Shown in pieces: positions 17,755-26,370 of a stretch of DNA of 64,000 nucleotides. Made by a program: the position numbers and the translations under genes. This stretch comes from Aminithiophilus ramosus (GTDB lineage: Bacteria; Synergistota; Synergistia; Synergistales; Aminithiophilaceae), in the NCBI RefSeq assembly GCF_018069705.1, contig NZ_CP072943.1, forward strand, positions 248,001 to 312,000, given 5' to 3'. Below the pieces are notes generated by a model. The model was given only the letters and a program-made list of their open reading frames with translations. It searched no databases and had not been told where the DNA came from. Numbering within the stretch: position 1 is the stretch's first letter; each line of letters opens with the position of its first letter.

Positions 17755-20238
17755 TCACCTCCTTTCGGAAATCAGAGTATCGTCCTCTTCGGCGGCATCG
17801 ACCTCCTCCTCGGGAGAGAAGGCGCCGACGAGGATCGTCACGACCAAGGCCAGGGCGTAAAAGGCCCAGGCGGCGGGGAAACCCGTCAGACCCAGCAGGC
17901 GTCCCCCCGTGAAGGCGATGGAGGCGACGCCCAGTCCCAGGGCCGTGGGGTAGACAAGGGCGAAGAGGGCCCATTTCCAGCTGCGCGTCTCGACCTTGAC
18001 CATGAGAAGCGTGGCGATGCAGGGCGGATAGAAGGCCATGAAGAGCATCAGGGCGAGGGCGTGAAGGGGCGTGAAACCCTCTTCCTGCTCGCGCATCCGC
18101 TCGCCCACGGTCTGGTTCTCGTCACCCTGGGGGCGGTAGATGACGCCCAGCGTGGCGACGCTGCTCTCCTTGGCGGCGAGGGAGCTGAGAAGGGCGACGT
18201 TGACTTTCCACGTGAATCCGGCGAAACGGGTCACCGGTTCGAGGGCCTTGCCCATGCGGCCCAGAACGCTGTTGTCGAGACGGGCCGCATCGTACTCCTG
18301 CATCAGGGTCATCCTGTCGCGACGCAGGCTCTTGAAGGCCCTGTCGAGCTTCTTCCCGTCACCGTCGCGGAGCTGAAGGAGATCGAAAAAGACCTTGTCC
18401 TTCTCTCCGGAGAACTTCCGCTCCAGGGCGGTGCCGTCCAGTCCGGCCAGGCGGCTCTGGCGGTAGCGCTCCTGAACGTCGAGGTAACCGAGGAAGAAGG
18501 CTTCGTCGGCCAAGGGTGAGGCATAGGGGCCGTCGGCGATTTCGCTCAGGAAGGAGGCGTGGATCGCCTCGGCTCGGGCGGCGAAATTCGCCTCTTCCTC
18601 GTCGGGCAGCTGGGGGTAGCGGGTGAGGAAGAAGACGGCCACGGCGACGAGGGCGATGACGGTGATGATCTTTCGGCAGAAGAGCCAGGTCCGCTCGACG
18701 GAACGCTGAAGGACGCCGAAAAGGGTCGGCACGTGATAGGGGGGCATCTCCATGACGAAGGGCGAGCTGGGGCGGTTTTTCAGGATCGTCAGAGTCAGGA
18801 TCTTGGCGACGGCCAAAGCCACGATGAGGGTAACGGTGGAGATGAAGATCATCATGGCCCCCTGGTGGGAGACGAAGAAAACGCTCACCAGCAGCGTGTA
18901 GAGGGGGATCTTGGCCATGCAGTTCATCAGGGGAACGATGAGAATCGTCGCCAGCCGCGCCTTCTCGTCGGCGATGACGCGGGTGGCCATGACGCCGGGG
19001 ACGGCGCAGCCCCCGACGAAGACGCCGCCCAGGATGAGGGGGAGCGTCGACTGGCCGTGGAGGCCGAAGCGGCGGAAAAGCCTGTCGAGGATGAAGGCCA
19101 TGCGGGGCATGTACCCCACGTCTTCCAGGACGGCGATGGCGGCGAAGAGGATGAGGAAGATGGGGATATAGATGAGCACCGAGTTGATGGAGGCGACCAC
19201 GTCGCTGACGAGACTGCGCAGGAGCGGTTCCTGCAGAAGCCCCGCCAGGGGGAGGCGCTCCTCGACGGCCATGTGGAAACGGGAGAGCCAGGGAACGACA
19301 TAGGCCGTCAGCTTGTAGCCCTGGACGATGGAGAGCTCGTAAAGGCCGTAGATGACGCCCAGAAGGATCAGGGGGCCCAGGATGCGGTGCACGATGACGG
19401 AGTCGATACGGTCCGTCCAGGTCCGTCCGGCGGGGGCGGTCCTTCGGGAGCAGAGTTTCTCGACGGCCTCGGCCCGACGGTGACGGACGAGACCGATATG
19501 GCTTCGCGTGTCGTCGCCTTCGACGCTCTCGAAGCGCTTGGAGAGGGTGGTGACGCGTTCGAGAAGCGCCTTGCCCCTCTCGCCGCGGGCGCGTACCTGG
19601 TCGGCGACGGCCTCGTCCTCCTCGAAGAGCTTGACGGCCATCCAGCGGCAGGGAAGCCCTTCGTGGGGAAAGAGCGCCTCGAGGGCCGCCGTCGTCTCCT
19701 CCAGGGCGGGTTCGAGGGGGCCGTAATCGAGGCGGAAGGCCGACGGACCGGCTCCGATCGCGATGGCCTCCTTCAGCTCCCGGCCTCCCCTGCGGCGGTT
19801 GCCGACGGTTGGCGCCACGGGAGCGCCCAGCTCCGCCGCGAGGGCGGCGGAATCGACGGAGAGGCCTCGGCCGGAGGCGACATCGGCCATGTTGAGGTCG
19901 ACGACGAGAGGGGCCCCCATCTCGAGGATCTGAAAGGTCAGGTAGAGGCTGCGCTTCAGGTTCGAGGCGTCGACGACGTTGACGACGAGATCGGCCTTGC
20001 CGGAGAGGATGAAGTCGCGCGTCACCTTCTCCTCCGACGAATAGGAGGTGAGGCTGTAGGTCCCGGGCAGGTCGACGAGCTCCACCTTTCCCAGTCCCTG
20101 GCGGAAGGTCCCCCGCTTGACCTCGACGGTGACGCCGGGGTAGTTGGCCACGTGCTGGCGCGATCCCGTGAGCATGTTGAAAATCGTCGACTTGCCGCTG
20201 TTGGGCTGGCCGACGAGGGCGATGCACCGTTTTTTCAT
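17755..20238 (-). CDS. feoB: Ferrous iron transporter FeoB
   Basis: An 827-residue inner-membrane Fe(II) permease. The N-terminal G domain shows G1 GQPNSGKSTIFN, G2-region NYPGVTVE, G3 DLPGTYSL and G4 NMAD. The membrane half contains the gate motifs (LGGVFVGGCAVPGVMATR and a later copy near VNVALLSSLAAKESSVATLG). An insertion of about 110 residues rich in charged amino acids lies between the gates (residues ~570-680), and the C-terminus is acidic. It overlaps feoA by four bases (ATGA) and is followed within five bases by the small exported protein. Confidence 0.96.
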   Translation of the reverse strand: MKKRCIALVGQPNSGKSTIFNMLTGSRQHVANYPGVTVEVKRGTFRQGLGKVELVDLPGTYSLTSYSSEEKVTRDFILSGKADLVVNVVDASNLKRSLYLTFQILEMGAPLVVDLNMADVASGRGLSVDSAALAAELGAPVAPTVGNRRRGGRELKEAIAIGAGPSAFRLDYGPLEPALEETTAALEALFPHEGLPCRWMAVKLFEEDEAVADQVRARGERGKALLERVTTLSKRFESVEGDDTRSHIGLVRHRRAEAVEKLCSRRTAPAGRTWTDRIDSVIVHRILGPLILLGVIYGLYELSIVQGYKLTAYVVPWLSRFHMAVEERLPLAGLLQEPLLRSLVSDVVASINSVLIYIPIFLILFAAIAVLEDVGYMPRMAFILDRLFRRFGLHGQSTLPLILGGVFVGGCAVPGVMATRVIADEKARLATILIVPLMNCMAKIPLYTLLVSVFFVSHQGAMMIFISTVTLIVALAVAKILTLTILKNRPSSPFVMEMPPYHVPTLFGVLQRSVERTWLFCRKIITVIALVAVAVFFLTRYPQLPDEEEANFAARAEAIHASFLSEIADGPYASPLADEAFFLGYLDVQERYRQSRLAGLDGTALERKFSGEKDKVFFDLLQLRDGDGKKLDRAFKSLRRDRMTLMQEYDAARLDNSVLGRMGKALEPVTRFAGFTWKVNVALLSSLAAKESSVATLGVIYRPQGDENQTVGERMREQEEGFTPLHALALMLFMAFYPPCIATLLMVKVETRSWKWALFALVYPTALGLGVASIAFTGGRLLGLTGFPAAWAFYALALVVTILVGAFSPEEEVDAAEEDDTLISERR

Positions 20239-20459
20239 GGAAGGTCGACCTCGATGAGGCGGGCCTCGGCGTGGCGGAGGCTGACGTGCTGGCCGTCCAT
20301 CAGAAATTCGACGGGGTCGACCAGGGGGGCGTTGCGGACGACTTCGACGACGGTGTCGCGATGAAAGCCCATGTCCATCATCCGCTGTTTCACCGCCCCG
20401 GCGGCATGGTTTCTGCGGATGATCGCCCGTGAGCCGGGTTTGATCTCGTCAAGCGTCAT
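20235..20459 (-). CDS. feoA: Ferrous iron transport protein FeoA
   Basis: A 74-residue SH3-like cytoplasmic protein that supports FeoB. It has the family features: MTLDEIKPGSRAIIRR at the start, KQRMMDMGFHRDTVVEVVRN in the middle and a strand pair at the end (HVSLRHAEARLIEVDL). Its stop overlaps the feoB start and its start lies nine bases after the PF12669-like gene. Normal length; nothing unusual. Confidence 0.93.
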   Translation of the reverse strand: MTLDEIKPGSRAIIRRNHAAGAVKQRMMDMGFHRDTVVEVVRNAPLVDPVEFLMDGQHVSLRHAEARLIEVDLP

Positions 20460-20468
20460 GTGATCACC

Positions 20469-20666
20469 TCATTCGGTATCGTGTTCTGCGACGGAAGAGG
20501 AACAGCCCTTCTTCTCGGCGGGGGAGAGAAAGGCGACGCGACTGCAGTTGCCGCCGCAGCCGGAACAGTTGGAGCAACCTCCGCCGTGGAGCGTCTTTTT
20601 CACTCCCTTGAGGGCCTGCCAGGCGGCGAAGGCGATGAAAGCGCCGAACAGAAGCCAAGGCACCAA
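20469..20666 (-). CDS. FeoB-associated Cys-rich membrane protein (PF12669-like)
   Basis: A 65-residue protein with one N-terminal membrane helix (WLLFGAFIAFAAWQALKG) followed by GGGCSNCSGCGGNCSR, the cysteine cluster typical of the small FeoB-associated family. It is the first gene of the feo operon. The reading could begin at GTG 20666 or at TTG 20669; the ribosome site is AAGGAGG. The family is known by context with FeoB and probably assists iron transfer or electron supply at the membrane, though no reaction is established. Confidence 0.85.
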   Translation of the reverse strand: MVPWLLFGAFIAFAAWQALKGVKKTLHGGGCSNCSGCGGNCSRVAFLSPAEKKGCSSSVAEHDTE

Positions 20667-20711
20667 GGGGATCCCCTCCTTGTTTGTCGTATAAAACTTT
20701 GCGAAAAGGCT

Positions 20712-20806
20712 AAAAAAAGTCTCGATGATCGAGACGGCACAAAAAGCGACACATACGTCCCCCAGGCACGCGCCGAAGGAGACTCTTTGTTCCAGGCATC
20801 AAACTT
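20712..20806 (-). promoter_or_regulatory. Structured leader with terminator-like hairpin (possible attenuator)
   Basis: Read on the minus strand, the leader has a stem GTCTCC (20783-20778)/GGGGAC (20762-20757) holding an inner GGC-GCGT-GCC loop. Then comes a perfect 8-bp hairpin GTCTCGAT/ATCGAGAC (20735-20719) followed at once by seven T residues (20718-20712), which is an intrinsic terminator. The GTCTC of the first stem equals the 5' arm of the terminator, so it could pair with the terminator's GAGAC instead. This is the logic of attenuation. I do not recognise a known riboswitch class. Confidence 0.5.
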
Positions 20807-20813
20807 TGGCCCC

Positions 20814-20841
20814 ACTATAACCTTTTTTCCCTCCGAGTCAA
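20814..20841 (-). promoter_or_regulatory. Promoter of the feo operon
   Basis: On the minus strand TTGACT (20841-20836) and TATAGT (20819-20814) are separated by 16 bases, close to the sigma-70 consensus. Transcription would begin near 20806, giving a leader of about 140 bases before the first gene. Confidence 0.7.
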
Positions 20842-21030
20842 GGCCCCGAGGGAAAATTGTGTCGCCGGACATGCCTTTTCCTTCCCTGAGAGGAGAGCGG
20901 ACCGGTTCACCGGACACGGCTTTTCGGGGAAGGGCCTGTACCGTCAGATTCGGCTTTCACCGAAGGGCGCAATTTCCGTCATGTTTTCGGTCGCCGGCGA
21001 GGTTATGCTGGTCCTGAAGGGGAGATGGGG

Positions 21031-21903
21031 ATGAGAGAACGGATCCGGGAGGACTACGAGCGTTGCGTCGGTGAAGCCCAGAGGCGGATTCAGGAAAACC
21101 TGGAGCATCTTCCCACGCTGGAGGAGCTGGCCGGTCTCTGCGGTTTTTCCCGCTTCCACTTCTGCCGCCTTTTCGCGGGCCTCACGGGAGAGAGCCCGGG
21201 AAGATACGCCCATCGGCTGCGCCTGGAGCGCGCCGCCTGGTCCCTGCGCTATTCGGGGCGCTCCGTCGTGGATATCGCCCTCGAGGCCGGTTACGAGAGG
21301 CCCGAATCCTTCAGCCGGGCCTTCTCGGTTCATTTCGGCCTCAACCCCAGCCGATACCGGCGGGGGCGTAACGTCGTCCATCACGGGCGTTTCGGAACGC
21401 CGCCCATGGCGTCGTCGCCCGATCGAAAAGGAGGAATCGTCATGGAGGTGCACGTGAAGCGCTTCGATCCCATTCCCGTGGCCTATATTCGCCACGTCGG
21501 GCCCTACGCAGCCTGTGAGGCGTCCTGGGTGAAACTCTGTTCCTCTCCGAAGGTCCTGGAGGCGGCCGGTCCGCAGGCCCTGGCCATCGGCGTCTGCTAC
21601 GACGATCCCGACGTGACGCCTGCCGACAAGATCCGCTTCGACGTCTGTCTTTCCCTCTCCGGTCCTTTCGAGAGTGCCGAGGGCATCTCCTTCCAGGTCA
21701 TAGAGGGAGGGGAGTACGCCGTCTTCCTCTACAAGGGCTCTTACGACGGTCTCCATGCCGCCTACAGGCGTCTCTACGGCGAGTGGCTGCCCGGCAGCGG
21801 CCGGGAACCGAAGGGCTCCTGTTCGCTGGAGATCTATCTCAACGATCCCTCCACGACGACCCCCGAAGAGCTCCTGACGGAGATCCGCATCCCCCTGGTC
21901 TGA
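21031..21903 (+). CDS. AraC-type regulator with GyrI-like effector domain
   Basis: About 290 residues. The N-terminal ~105 carry the two AraC helix-turn-helix units (LEELAGLCGFSRFHFCRLF, then DIALEAGYERPESFSRAF, FGLNPSRYR). The C-terminal ~150 match the GyrI-like small-molecule-binding fold (VKRFDPIPVAYIRHVGPY, then VIEGGEYAVFLYKGSYDGL). This arrangement is that of Rob-like and BmrR-type multidrug or stress sensors. ATG 21031 has GGGGAG suitably placed; ATG 21025 is too close to it. The target is unknown; it lies divergent from the feo operon. Confidence 0.88.
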   Translation: MRERIREDYERCVGEAQRRIQENLEHLPTLEELAGLCGFSRFHFCRLFAGLTGESPGRYAHRLRLERAAWSLRYSGRSVVDIALEAGYERPESFSRAFSVHFGLNPSRYRRGRNVVHHGRFGTPPMASSPDRKGGIVMEVHVKRFDPIPVAYIRHVGPYAACEASWVKLCSSPKVLEAAGPQALAIGVCYDDPDVTPADKIRFDVCLSLSGPFESAEGISFQVIEGGEYAVFLYKGSYDGLHAAYRRLYGEWLPGSGREPKGSCSLEIYLNDPSTTTPEELLTEIRIPLV

Positions 21904-22294
21904 CGGGAGGCGAGGTGGCTCTTCCCGGTGGCTGTCGCGCAGACGTGCGACGTCTTGAGATTTTTCCGAAAGTCTCGCCTTCCCGGGCAGACGAGAGTCA
22001 CAACCCCACCGACAGGATCAAGGGATGGCTTCAGGGGCGAGAGATCCGTCTCACCCCATCCGCCGAGGGGATGGATGGTGCCCCTCTCTGAGTCCGATTC
22101 GCAGGCTCAGAGAGGGCCGTCGATTCGGCGGTTTCACCCGGCCTATCGGACACGGATTCGAGGTAAGGCCCGTCCCTTCAGCTGCTTCGCGACCGGATCT
22201 CTGGAGCGTTTGCCCCCTATTTGCCCGACGATTCGGGACTTCCCCCTGGCCTTGAGGGTTTCCCTGGCCTATGATAGGGGGGGAGGTGAGAGTC
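21904..22294. other. Intergenic gap
   Basis: Between the GyrI-type regulator and the secreted protein. It holds one strong stem-loop: CCCTCTCTGAG (22082-22092) pairs perfectly with CTCAGAGAGGG (22106-22116). No T-run follows. I see no gene, and no convincing promoter for the downstream gene. Confidence 0.5.
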
Positions 22295-22783
22295 GTGAGA
22301 AAACTGGCAGGAGTTCTGTCTGTCGGAGCCGTCCTTCTCCTTCTGGCCGTCGTGCCGGGTCATGCCATGGTCAGCGCCTTCATCGCCGATCGGCTCGATC
22401 TCTATCAGGGGCGCAACTGGATCTACCAGAATGTCGGAGGGCCCGATAGGATCGAGTGGAGCGGCAACTTCGGCACGAACCTGGAGATGTACCGCATCAG
22501 CGATTCGCCTCTGTTCGATTCCGTCTTCGTCGGCTACAGCGCCGATGGTTTCGTCCACGTCATGGGCCAGATCTACCGGCCCGGCGTGGCGACGGTGGGC
22601 AGTCTCTGCGCCAATCTCGAGGGACAGGGCGGCCGTTTCGTCGGGAGCAACTGGAACGGAAGGGCCTACCTGATGTCCCACAAGAGGACGGGGCGCTCCG
22701 TCTATGCCGTCGTGGAGCCCAACGCCAATCTGGGCCCCGTCCTCTATCTCCTCACGCAGGAGGCGTGGAACGTCCTGAACTGA
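22295..22783 (+). CDS. Secreted protein of unknown family
   Basis: A 162-residue protein with a signal peptide (LAGVLSVGAVLLLLAVVPGH, cleavage near AMVSA) and a mature domain of ~130 residues rich in aromatic and Gly residues (RNWIYQNVGGPDRIEWSGNF). I do not recognise it. The start is GTG 22295, behind GGGAGGTGAG; an upstream ATG 22271 in the same frame precedes that ribosome site and is less likely. It is monocistronic and ends at the shared terminator at 22808. Confidence 0.7.
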   Translation: MRKLAGVLSVGAVLLLLAVVPGHAMVSAFIADRLDLYQGRNWIYQNVGGPDRIEWSGNFGTNLEMYRISDSPLFDSVFVGYSADGFVHVMGQIYRPGVATVGSLCANLEGQGGRFVGSNWNGRAYLMSHKRTGRSVYAVVEPNANLGPVLYLLTQEAWNVLN

Positions 22784-22807
22784 GGCGGAGGGTGGAGGTC
22801 ATGCAGC

Positions 22808-22841
22808 GAGGGGATCCGGAAGAGCCGTTCCGGGTCCCCTC
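22808..22841. terminator. Bidirectional terminator between convergent genes
   Basis: A 13-bp stem with one G-T wobble: GAGGGGATCCGGA (22808-22820) and TCCGGGTCCCCTC (22829-22841), eight-base loop. It lies just after the secreted-protein gene and before the convergent panE end at 23099. The remaining 250 bases of this 315-base gap show nothing else. Confidence 0.65.
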
Positions 22842-23098
22842 GTTCGTTTGTCCCGCCCCGGAGCGTCTGCTGCAGAGGCCTTTCCGGCGTCGCCGTTTGT
22901 CCGGATCCGAGGACGGAGATGAGCGAAAACCCCATCGGCCCGGCCACGAGGCGTTCGGTGATCGGGGCGCTTCGTCTCGACCCCGCACCGACGGGGCGAT
23001 CGGAGCGGGTCCCGAGTCGGCGGACCCGACGGAGCCCGTCCCGACGGTTTCGGTCCATCCGGGGATTGGCCGCCTGCGGGGCATGAAGGCGATGCCGA

Positions 23099-24001
23099 TC
23101 AACTCTCCAGCCCTCTGATGAGGGCCCGCACCGTCGACGTGGCGGGGAGGGAGAGATCGAAGGCCCGTCCCCGGCGGAGGATTTCACCGCTGATGGCCTC
23201 GATCTCCGTCGGCCTTCCGGCCAGGACATCCTGGAGCATGGAGCTGCGGTTGGCCGCCGTGGCCTGGATGATGAGGCGTACCTGGGGCCACATCTCGCCC
23301 TCGCCGAAGGGCATGCCCTCGGCCCGGGCGACGCGGCAGGCCTCCATGGCCAGGGTCTTGGCCAGCCGTGACGTCTCGGCGCAGGCCAGGATGTGGCCGT
23401 TTTCGCGGCGGACGAGGGCCGAGACGGGGTTGATGGCGGCGTTGACGACGAGCTTCGACCAGAGGTCGGGCCTGGGGTCGTAGACGAGGCGGGCCCGGAA
23501 GCCCGATCCGGTGAGGAGGTCTTCGACGAGGGTCCATTCCCGTCCGGGCCGCATCGGGCCGAAACGGATCTCTCCTTCGCCCCCGACGTGGACGAGCCCC
23601 TCGGCGTCTCGGTAGGCTCCGTAGGTGCAGGCGGCGGCCCCGACCCGTTCCGATCCCAGGACGGCTGTCATCTGTTCGGCGTTGCCCAGGCCGTTCTGAA
23701 GGGTCAGGGCGACGCCGTCGTCGTCGAGGAGATCGCTCAGGAGGGGGGCCACGTCGGCCGTGACGTAGGATTTGACGGTGACGACGACGAGGGAGGCTCG
23801 TTCCAGCGAGCCCGGATCGGCCTCGGCCCGGACGGGGTAGGCCCTGACGGTGCCGCTGTCGTCCAGCTCCAGCCCCCGCGTCCGGAGGCGTTTCAGCGTC
23901 GCTCCCGGCCTCTGGAGGACCTGGATTTCGTTGCCCGACCGCGCCAGGCGGGCTCCGACGAGACCTCCCAGGGCGCCGCAGCCGACGAGGGTGACCCTCA
24001 T
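23099..24001 (-). CDS. panE: 2-dehydropantoate 2-reductase (ketopantoate reductase)
   Basis: A 300-residue NADPH-dependent enzyme making pantoate from ketopantoate. It has the N-terminal dinucleotide site (TLVGCGALGGLVGARLA), the QNGLGNAEQ loop and the C-terminal helical domain with the catalytic-lysine motif WSKLVVNAAINPVSAL. ATG 24001 overlaps the panB stop by four bases (ATGA). It is the last gene of a complete pantothenate operon. Confidence 0.92.
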   Translation of the reverse strand: MRVTLVGCGALGGLVGARLARSGNEIQVLQRPGATLKRLRTRGLELDDSGTVRAYPVRAEADPGSLERASLVVVTVKSYVTADVAPLLSDLLDDDGVALTLQNGLGNAEQMTAVLGSERVGAAACTYGAYRDAEGLVHVGGEGEIRFGPMRPGREWTLVEDLLTGSGFRARLVYDPRPDLWSKLVVNAAINPVSALVRRENGHILACAETSRLAKTLAMEACRVARAEGMPFGEGEMWPQVRLIIQATAANRSSMLQDVLAGRPTEIEAISGEILRRGRAFDLSLPATSTVRALIRGLES

Positions 24002-24834
24002 GACCCTCTCAGCTCCTCGATGAGGGCTTCGTCGAGGCCGAAGGAGTGGGCCTCGTCGGGAAATCCGCGGCGACGCACGTCGTCGACGAAGGTCTCCAGG
24101 GCCTCCTTGAGGATCTTCCCCCCCTCGACGTAGCGCTTGACGAAGCGGGGGCGGAAGTCGCCGTAGAGGCCCAGGATGTCGTGGAAGACGAGGACCTGGC
24201 CGTCGCAGCCCCCTCCGGCGCCGATGCCGATGGTGGGGATGGTCAGTCTCTCGCTGATGAGGCGGGCCAGAGGGGCCGGAACGCATTCGAGGACGAGGGC
24301 GCAGGCCCCGGCCTCCTCGACGGCCTTCGCGTCGGCCAGAAGCCTGCGCGCTCCCTCCAGATCCCGTCCCTGGACGCGGAAGCCTCCGAGAAGCGTCGCC
24401 GACTGGGGCGTGAGCCCGATGTGGCCGACGACGGCCATCCCGGCGCCGACGATGGCTCTGATCGTCTCGGCCCGCTCCAGGCCTCCCTCGAGCTTGACGG
24501 CGTCGACGGCGGCCTCCTTGACGAACCGTCCGGCGTTGGCGATGGCCTGGGCCCGGTCCACCTCGTAGGAGAGGAAGGGCATGTCGCCGACGACGAAGCT
24601 CCTCGAGGTCCCGCGGGTGACGGCGGCGCAGGCGTCGACCATGACGTCCACCGTCACGGGCAACGTCCCCGGGTATCCCTTTTCCACCATGGCCAGGGAA
24701 TCGCCGACGAGGGTCATCTCCGCTCCGGCCTCATCGACGAGACGGGCCTGCCAGGCGCTGTAGGCGGTGATCATCGTGATGACCTCGCCCCTGGCCTTCA
24801 TTTCCTTCAGGTGAGGGATGGAGATCTTCTTCAT
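23998..24834 (-). CDS. panB: 3-methyl-2-oxobutanoate hydroxymethyltransferase
   Basis: A 278-residue TIM-barrel enzyme that adds a hydroxymethyl group from methylenetetrahydrofolate to 2-ketoisovalerate. Metal-site and family motifs are present: TLVGDSLAMVEKGYPGTLPV, the VKLEGG strand, VVGHIGLTPQSA, LVLECVP and TIGIGAGGGCDGQVLVFHD. Start ATG 24834 overlaps the panD stop (ATGA). Normal length. Confidence 0.95.
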   Translation of the reverse strand: MKKISIPHLKEMKARGEVITMITAYSAWQARLVDEAGAEMTLVGDSLAMVEKGYPGTLPVTVDVMVDACAAVTRGTSRSFVVGDMPFLSYEVDRAQAIANAGRFVKEAAVDAVKLEGGLERAETIRAIVGAGMAVVGHIGLTPQSATLLGGFRVQGRDLEGARRLLADAKAVEEAGACALVLECVPAPLARLISERLTIPTIGIGAGGGCDGQVLVFHDILGLYGDFRPRFVKRYVEGGKILKEALETFVDDVRRRGFPDEAHSFGLDEALIEELRGS

Positions 24835-25211
24835 CGCGAATCCCCTCCGTTCATCTCGCCGATTTCGGCGACGGCGTTTCTCTCGTCGACGCGGACCACC
24901 TTGGGGCGATGCGTCGATGCCTCGCGGCCGTCGAGGAGGCACCAGGCCATGACGATGACCCGATCCCCTACCGTGCCCTGTCGGGCGGCGGCTCCGTTGA
25001 GGCAGATGGCGCCGCTTCCCCGGGGCGCTTCGATGACGTAGGTCTCGAAGCGGTTGCCCGAGGCCATGTCGGCGACGAGGACCTTCTCGCCGACGAGAAA
25101 GCCGGCGGCCTCCATGAGGTCTCTGTCGATGGAGATGCTTCCCCGGTATTCGAGGTTGGCCTCGGTGACGCGGGCCCCGTGGAGTTTCCCCTTGAGCATC
25201 TGAAGAAACAT
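24831..25211 (-). CDS. panD: Aspartate 1-decarboxylase proenzyme
   Basis: A 126-residue pyruvoyl-dependent enzyme that makes beta-alanine from aspartate. The self-cleavage site is the Gly-Ser of LEYRGSISID; the conserved N-terminus LQMLKGKLHGARVTEANL and the NRFETYVIEAPRGSG and GDRVIVMAW strands are all present. Start ATG 25211 is five bases from the panC stop; the stop overlaps panB. Confidence 0.95.
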   Translation of the reverse strand: MFLQMLKGKLHGARVTEANLEYRGSISIDRDLMEAAGFLVGEKVLVADMASGNRFETYVIEAPRGSGAICLNGAAARQGTVGDRVIVMAWCLLDGREASTHRPKVVRVDERNAVAEIGEMNGGDSR

Positions 25212-25216
25212 GGTCC

Positions 25217-26065
25217 TCACCCTCCGATGACGGCGTTGTCGATGAGGCGCGTTTTGCCCACCCTGACGGCGAGGGCGACGACGGCCGGAGCCTCGACGAC
25301 GTCGAGGGCCTCCAGGCTTTCGGCGTCGCGGATTTCGGCATAGTCGATCTGAAGGAGAGGGTCCCGAGTCAGCCGCCCGCGGAGGCCTTCGAGAAGGGCC
25401 GGGACGGAGCGCTCGCCGTCGGCGTAGGCCCGGGCCGTGGCCTCGAGGGCCGACGAAAGGGCCAGGGCCGAGGTGCGCTCTTGTGGCGAGAGATAGGTGT
25501 TGCGGCTGCTCAGGGCCAGGCCGTCGGGCTCGCGGACGAGGGGACAGCCGCGGATCGTGACGGGGACGCTGAGATCGCGGACCATGCGCCGGATGACCTG
25601 GAGCTGCTGGTAGTCCTTCATGCCGAAATAGGCCCGATCGGGACCGACGATGTTGAAGAGCTTGAGAACGACGGTGCAGACGCCCCGGAAATGGCCCGGC
25701 CGCGAGGCGCCGCAGAGGGGAAGACTCAGAGCCGCCTCGTCGACGAAGGTCGAATGATCGGGCGCGTAGAGAGTTTCCGCCGCCGGGGCGAAGAGGAAGT
25801 CGACGCCCTCCCCGTCGAGAAGCTCGCGATCGCGGGCCTCGTTTCGGGGATAGCGGCTCAGATCCTCGCCGGGACCGAACTGAAGGGGATTGACGAAAAG
25901 GGAGACGACGGAGACGTCGTTCTCCATCCGGCTGGACCGGACCAGTGAAAGGTGCCCCTCGTGAAGGTATCCCATGGTGGGCACGAGGCCGATCGTCTGA
26001 CCTCTGCGCCGCCTCTGCGTCAACAGGGAGGACATTTCCCGGGCCTCTCTTACGATTGTGACCAT
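25217..26065 (-). CDS. panC: Pantothenate synthetase
   Basis: A 282-residue cytidylyltransferase-type enzyme that joins pantoate and beta-alanine using ATP. It shows VPTMGYLHEGHLSLVR with the HIGH-like site, VSLFVNPLQFGPGEDLSRYP, the FGMKDYQQLQVIRRMV pantoate site and the KMSKS-like loop ALSSRNTYLS. It is the first gene of panC-panD-panB-panE. I see no convincing promoter in the ~290 bases upstream. Confidence 0.96.
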   Translation of the reverse strand: MVTIVREAREMSSLLTQRRRRGQTIGLVPTMGYLHEGHLSLVRSSRMENDVSVVSLFVNPLQFGPGEDLSRYPRNEARDRELLDGEGVDFLFAPAAETLYAPDHSTFVDEAALSLPLCGASRPGHFRGVCTVVLKLFNIVGPDRAYFGMKDYQQLQVIRRMVRDLSVPVTIRGCPLVREPDGLALSSRNTYLSPQERTSALALSSALEATARAYADGERSVPALLEGLRGRLTRDPLLQIDYAEIRDAESLEALDVVEAPAVVALAVRVGKTRLIDNAVIGG

Positions 26066-26370
26066 TGTCGTGCCTCCTTCGTCGTAAAACAGGAAAGAAT
26101 GGACACAAGATAGCTCAAAGGGGGCGGGAACGCAATGTGACGGACCTCAACCCGAATCCGCCGGCTCTTCAGGGGGTCGTCGGATCCACCGATTCAAGGT
26201 CTGTTCCAATCACCTCGCCGGTGCGGGGTCGAGGCAGCCGCCTCCGTTCTTCAGACACCTCCTGGCCGGACCGATGGACTCCCGCCCTGTTTTTGCCTGC
26301 GGATCGGGGCCCGATGCCGTGAGGGCGACAGCGGGATTCCTGCCGTCGGGCCTCCGTGGCGCTTTGCCCC

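Noticed and set aside
18559-20364. 601-codon plus-strand frame antisense to feoB
   Set aside because: Acidic low-complexity translation opposite an intact FeoB.
20712-20806. Known NiCo, fluoride, Mn or guanidine riboswitch
   Set aside because: I looked for the conserved cores as I remember them and found none, so no class is named.
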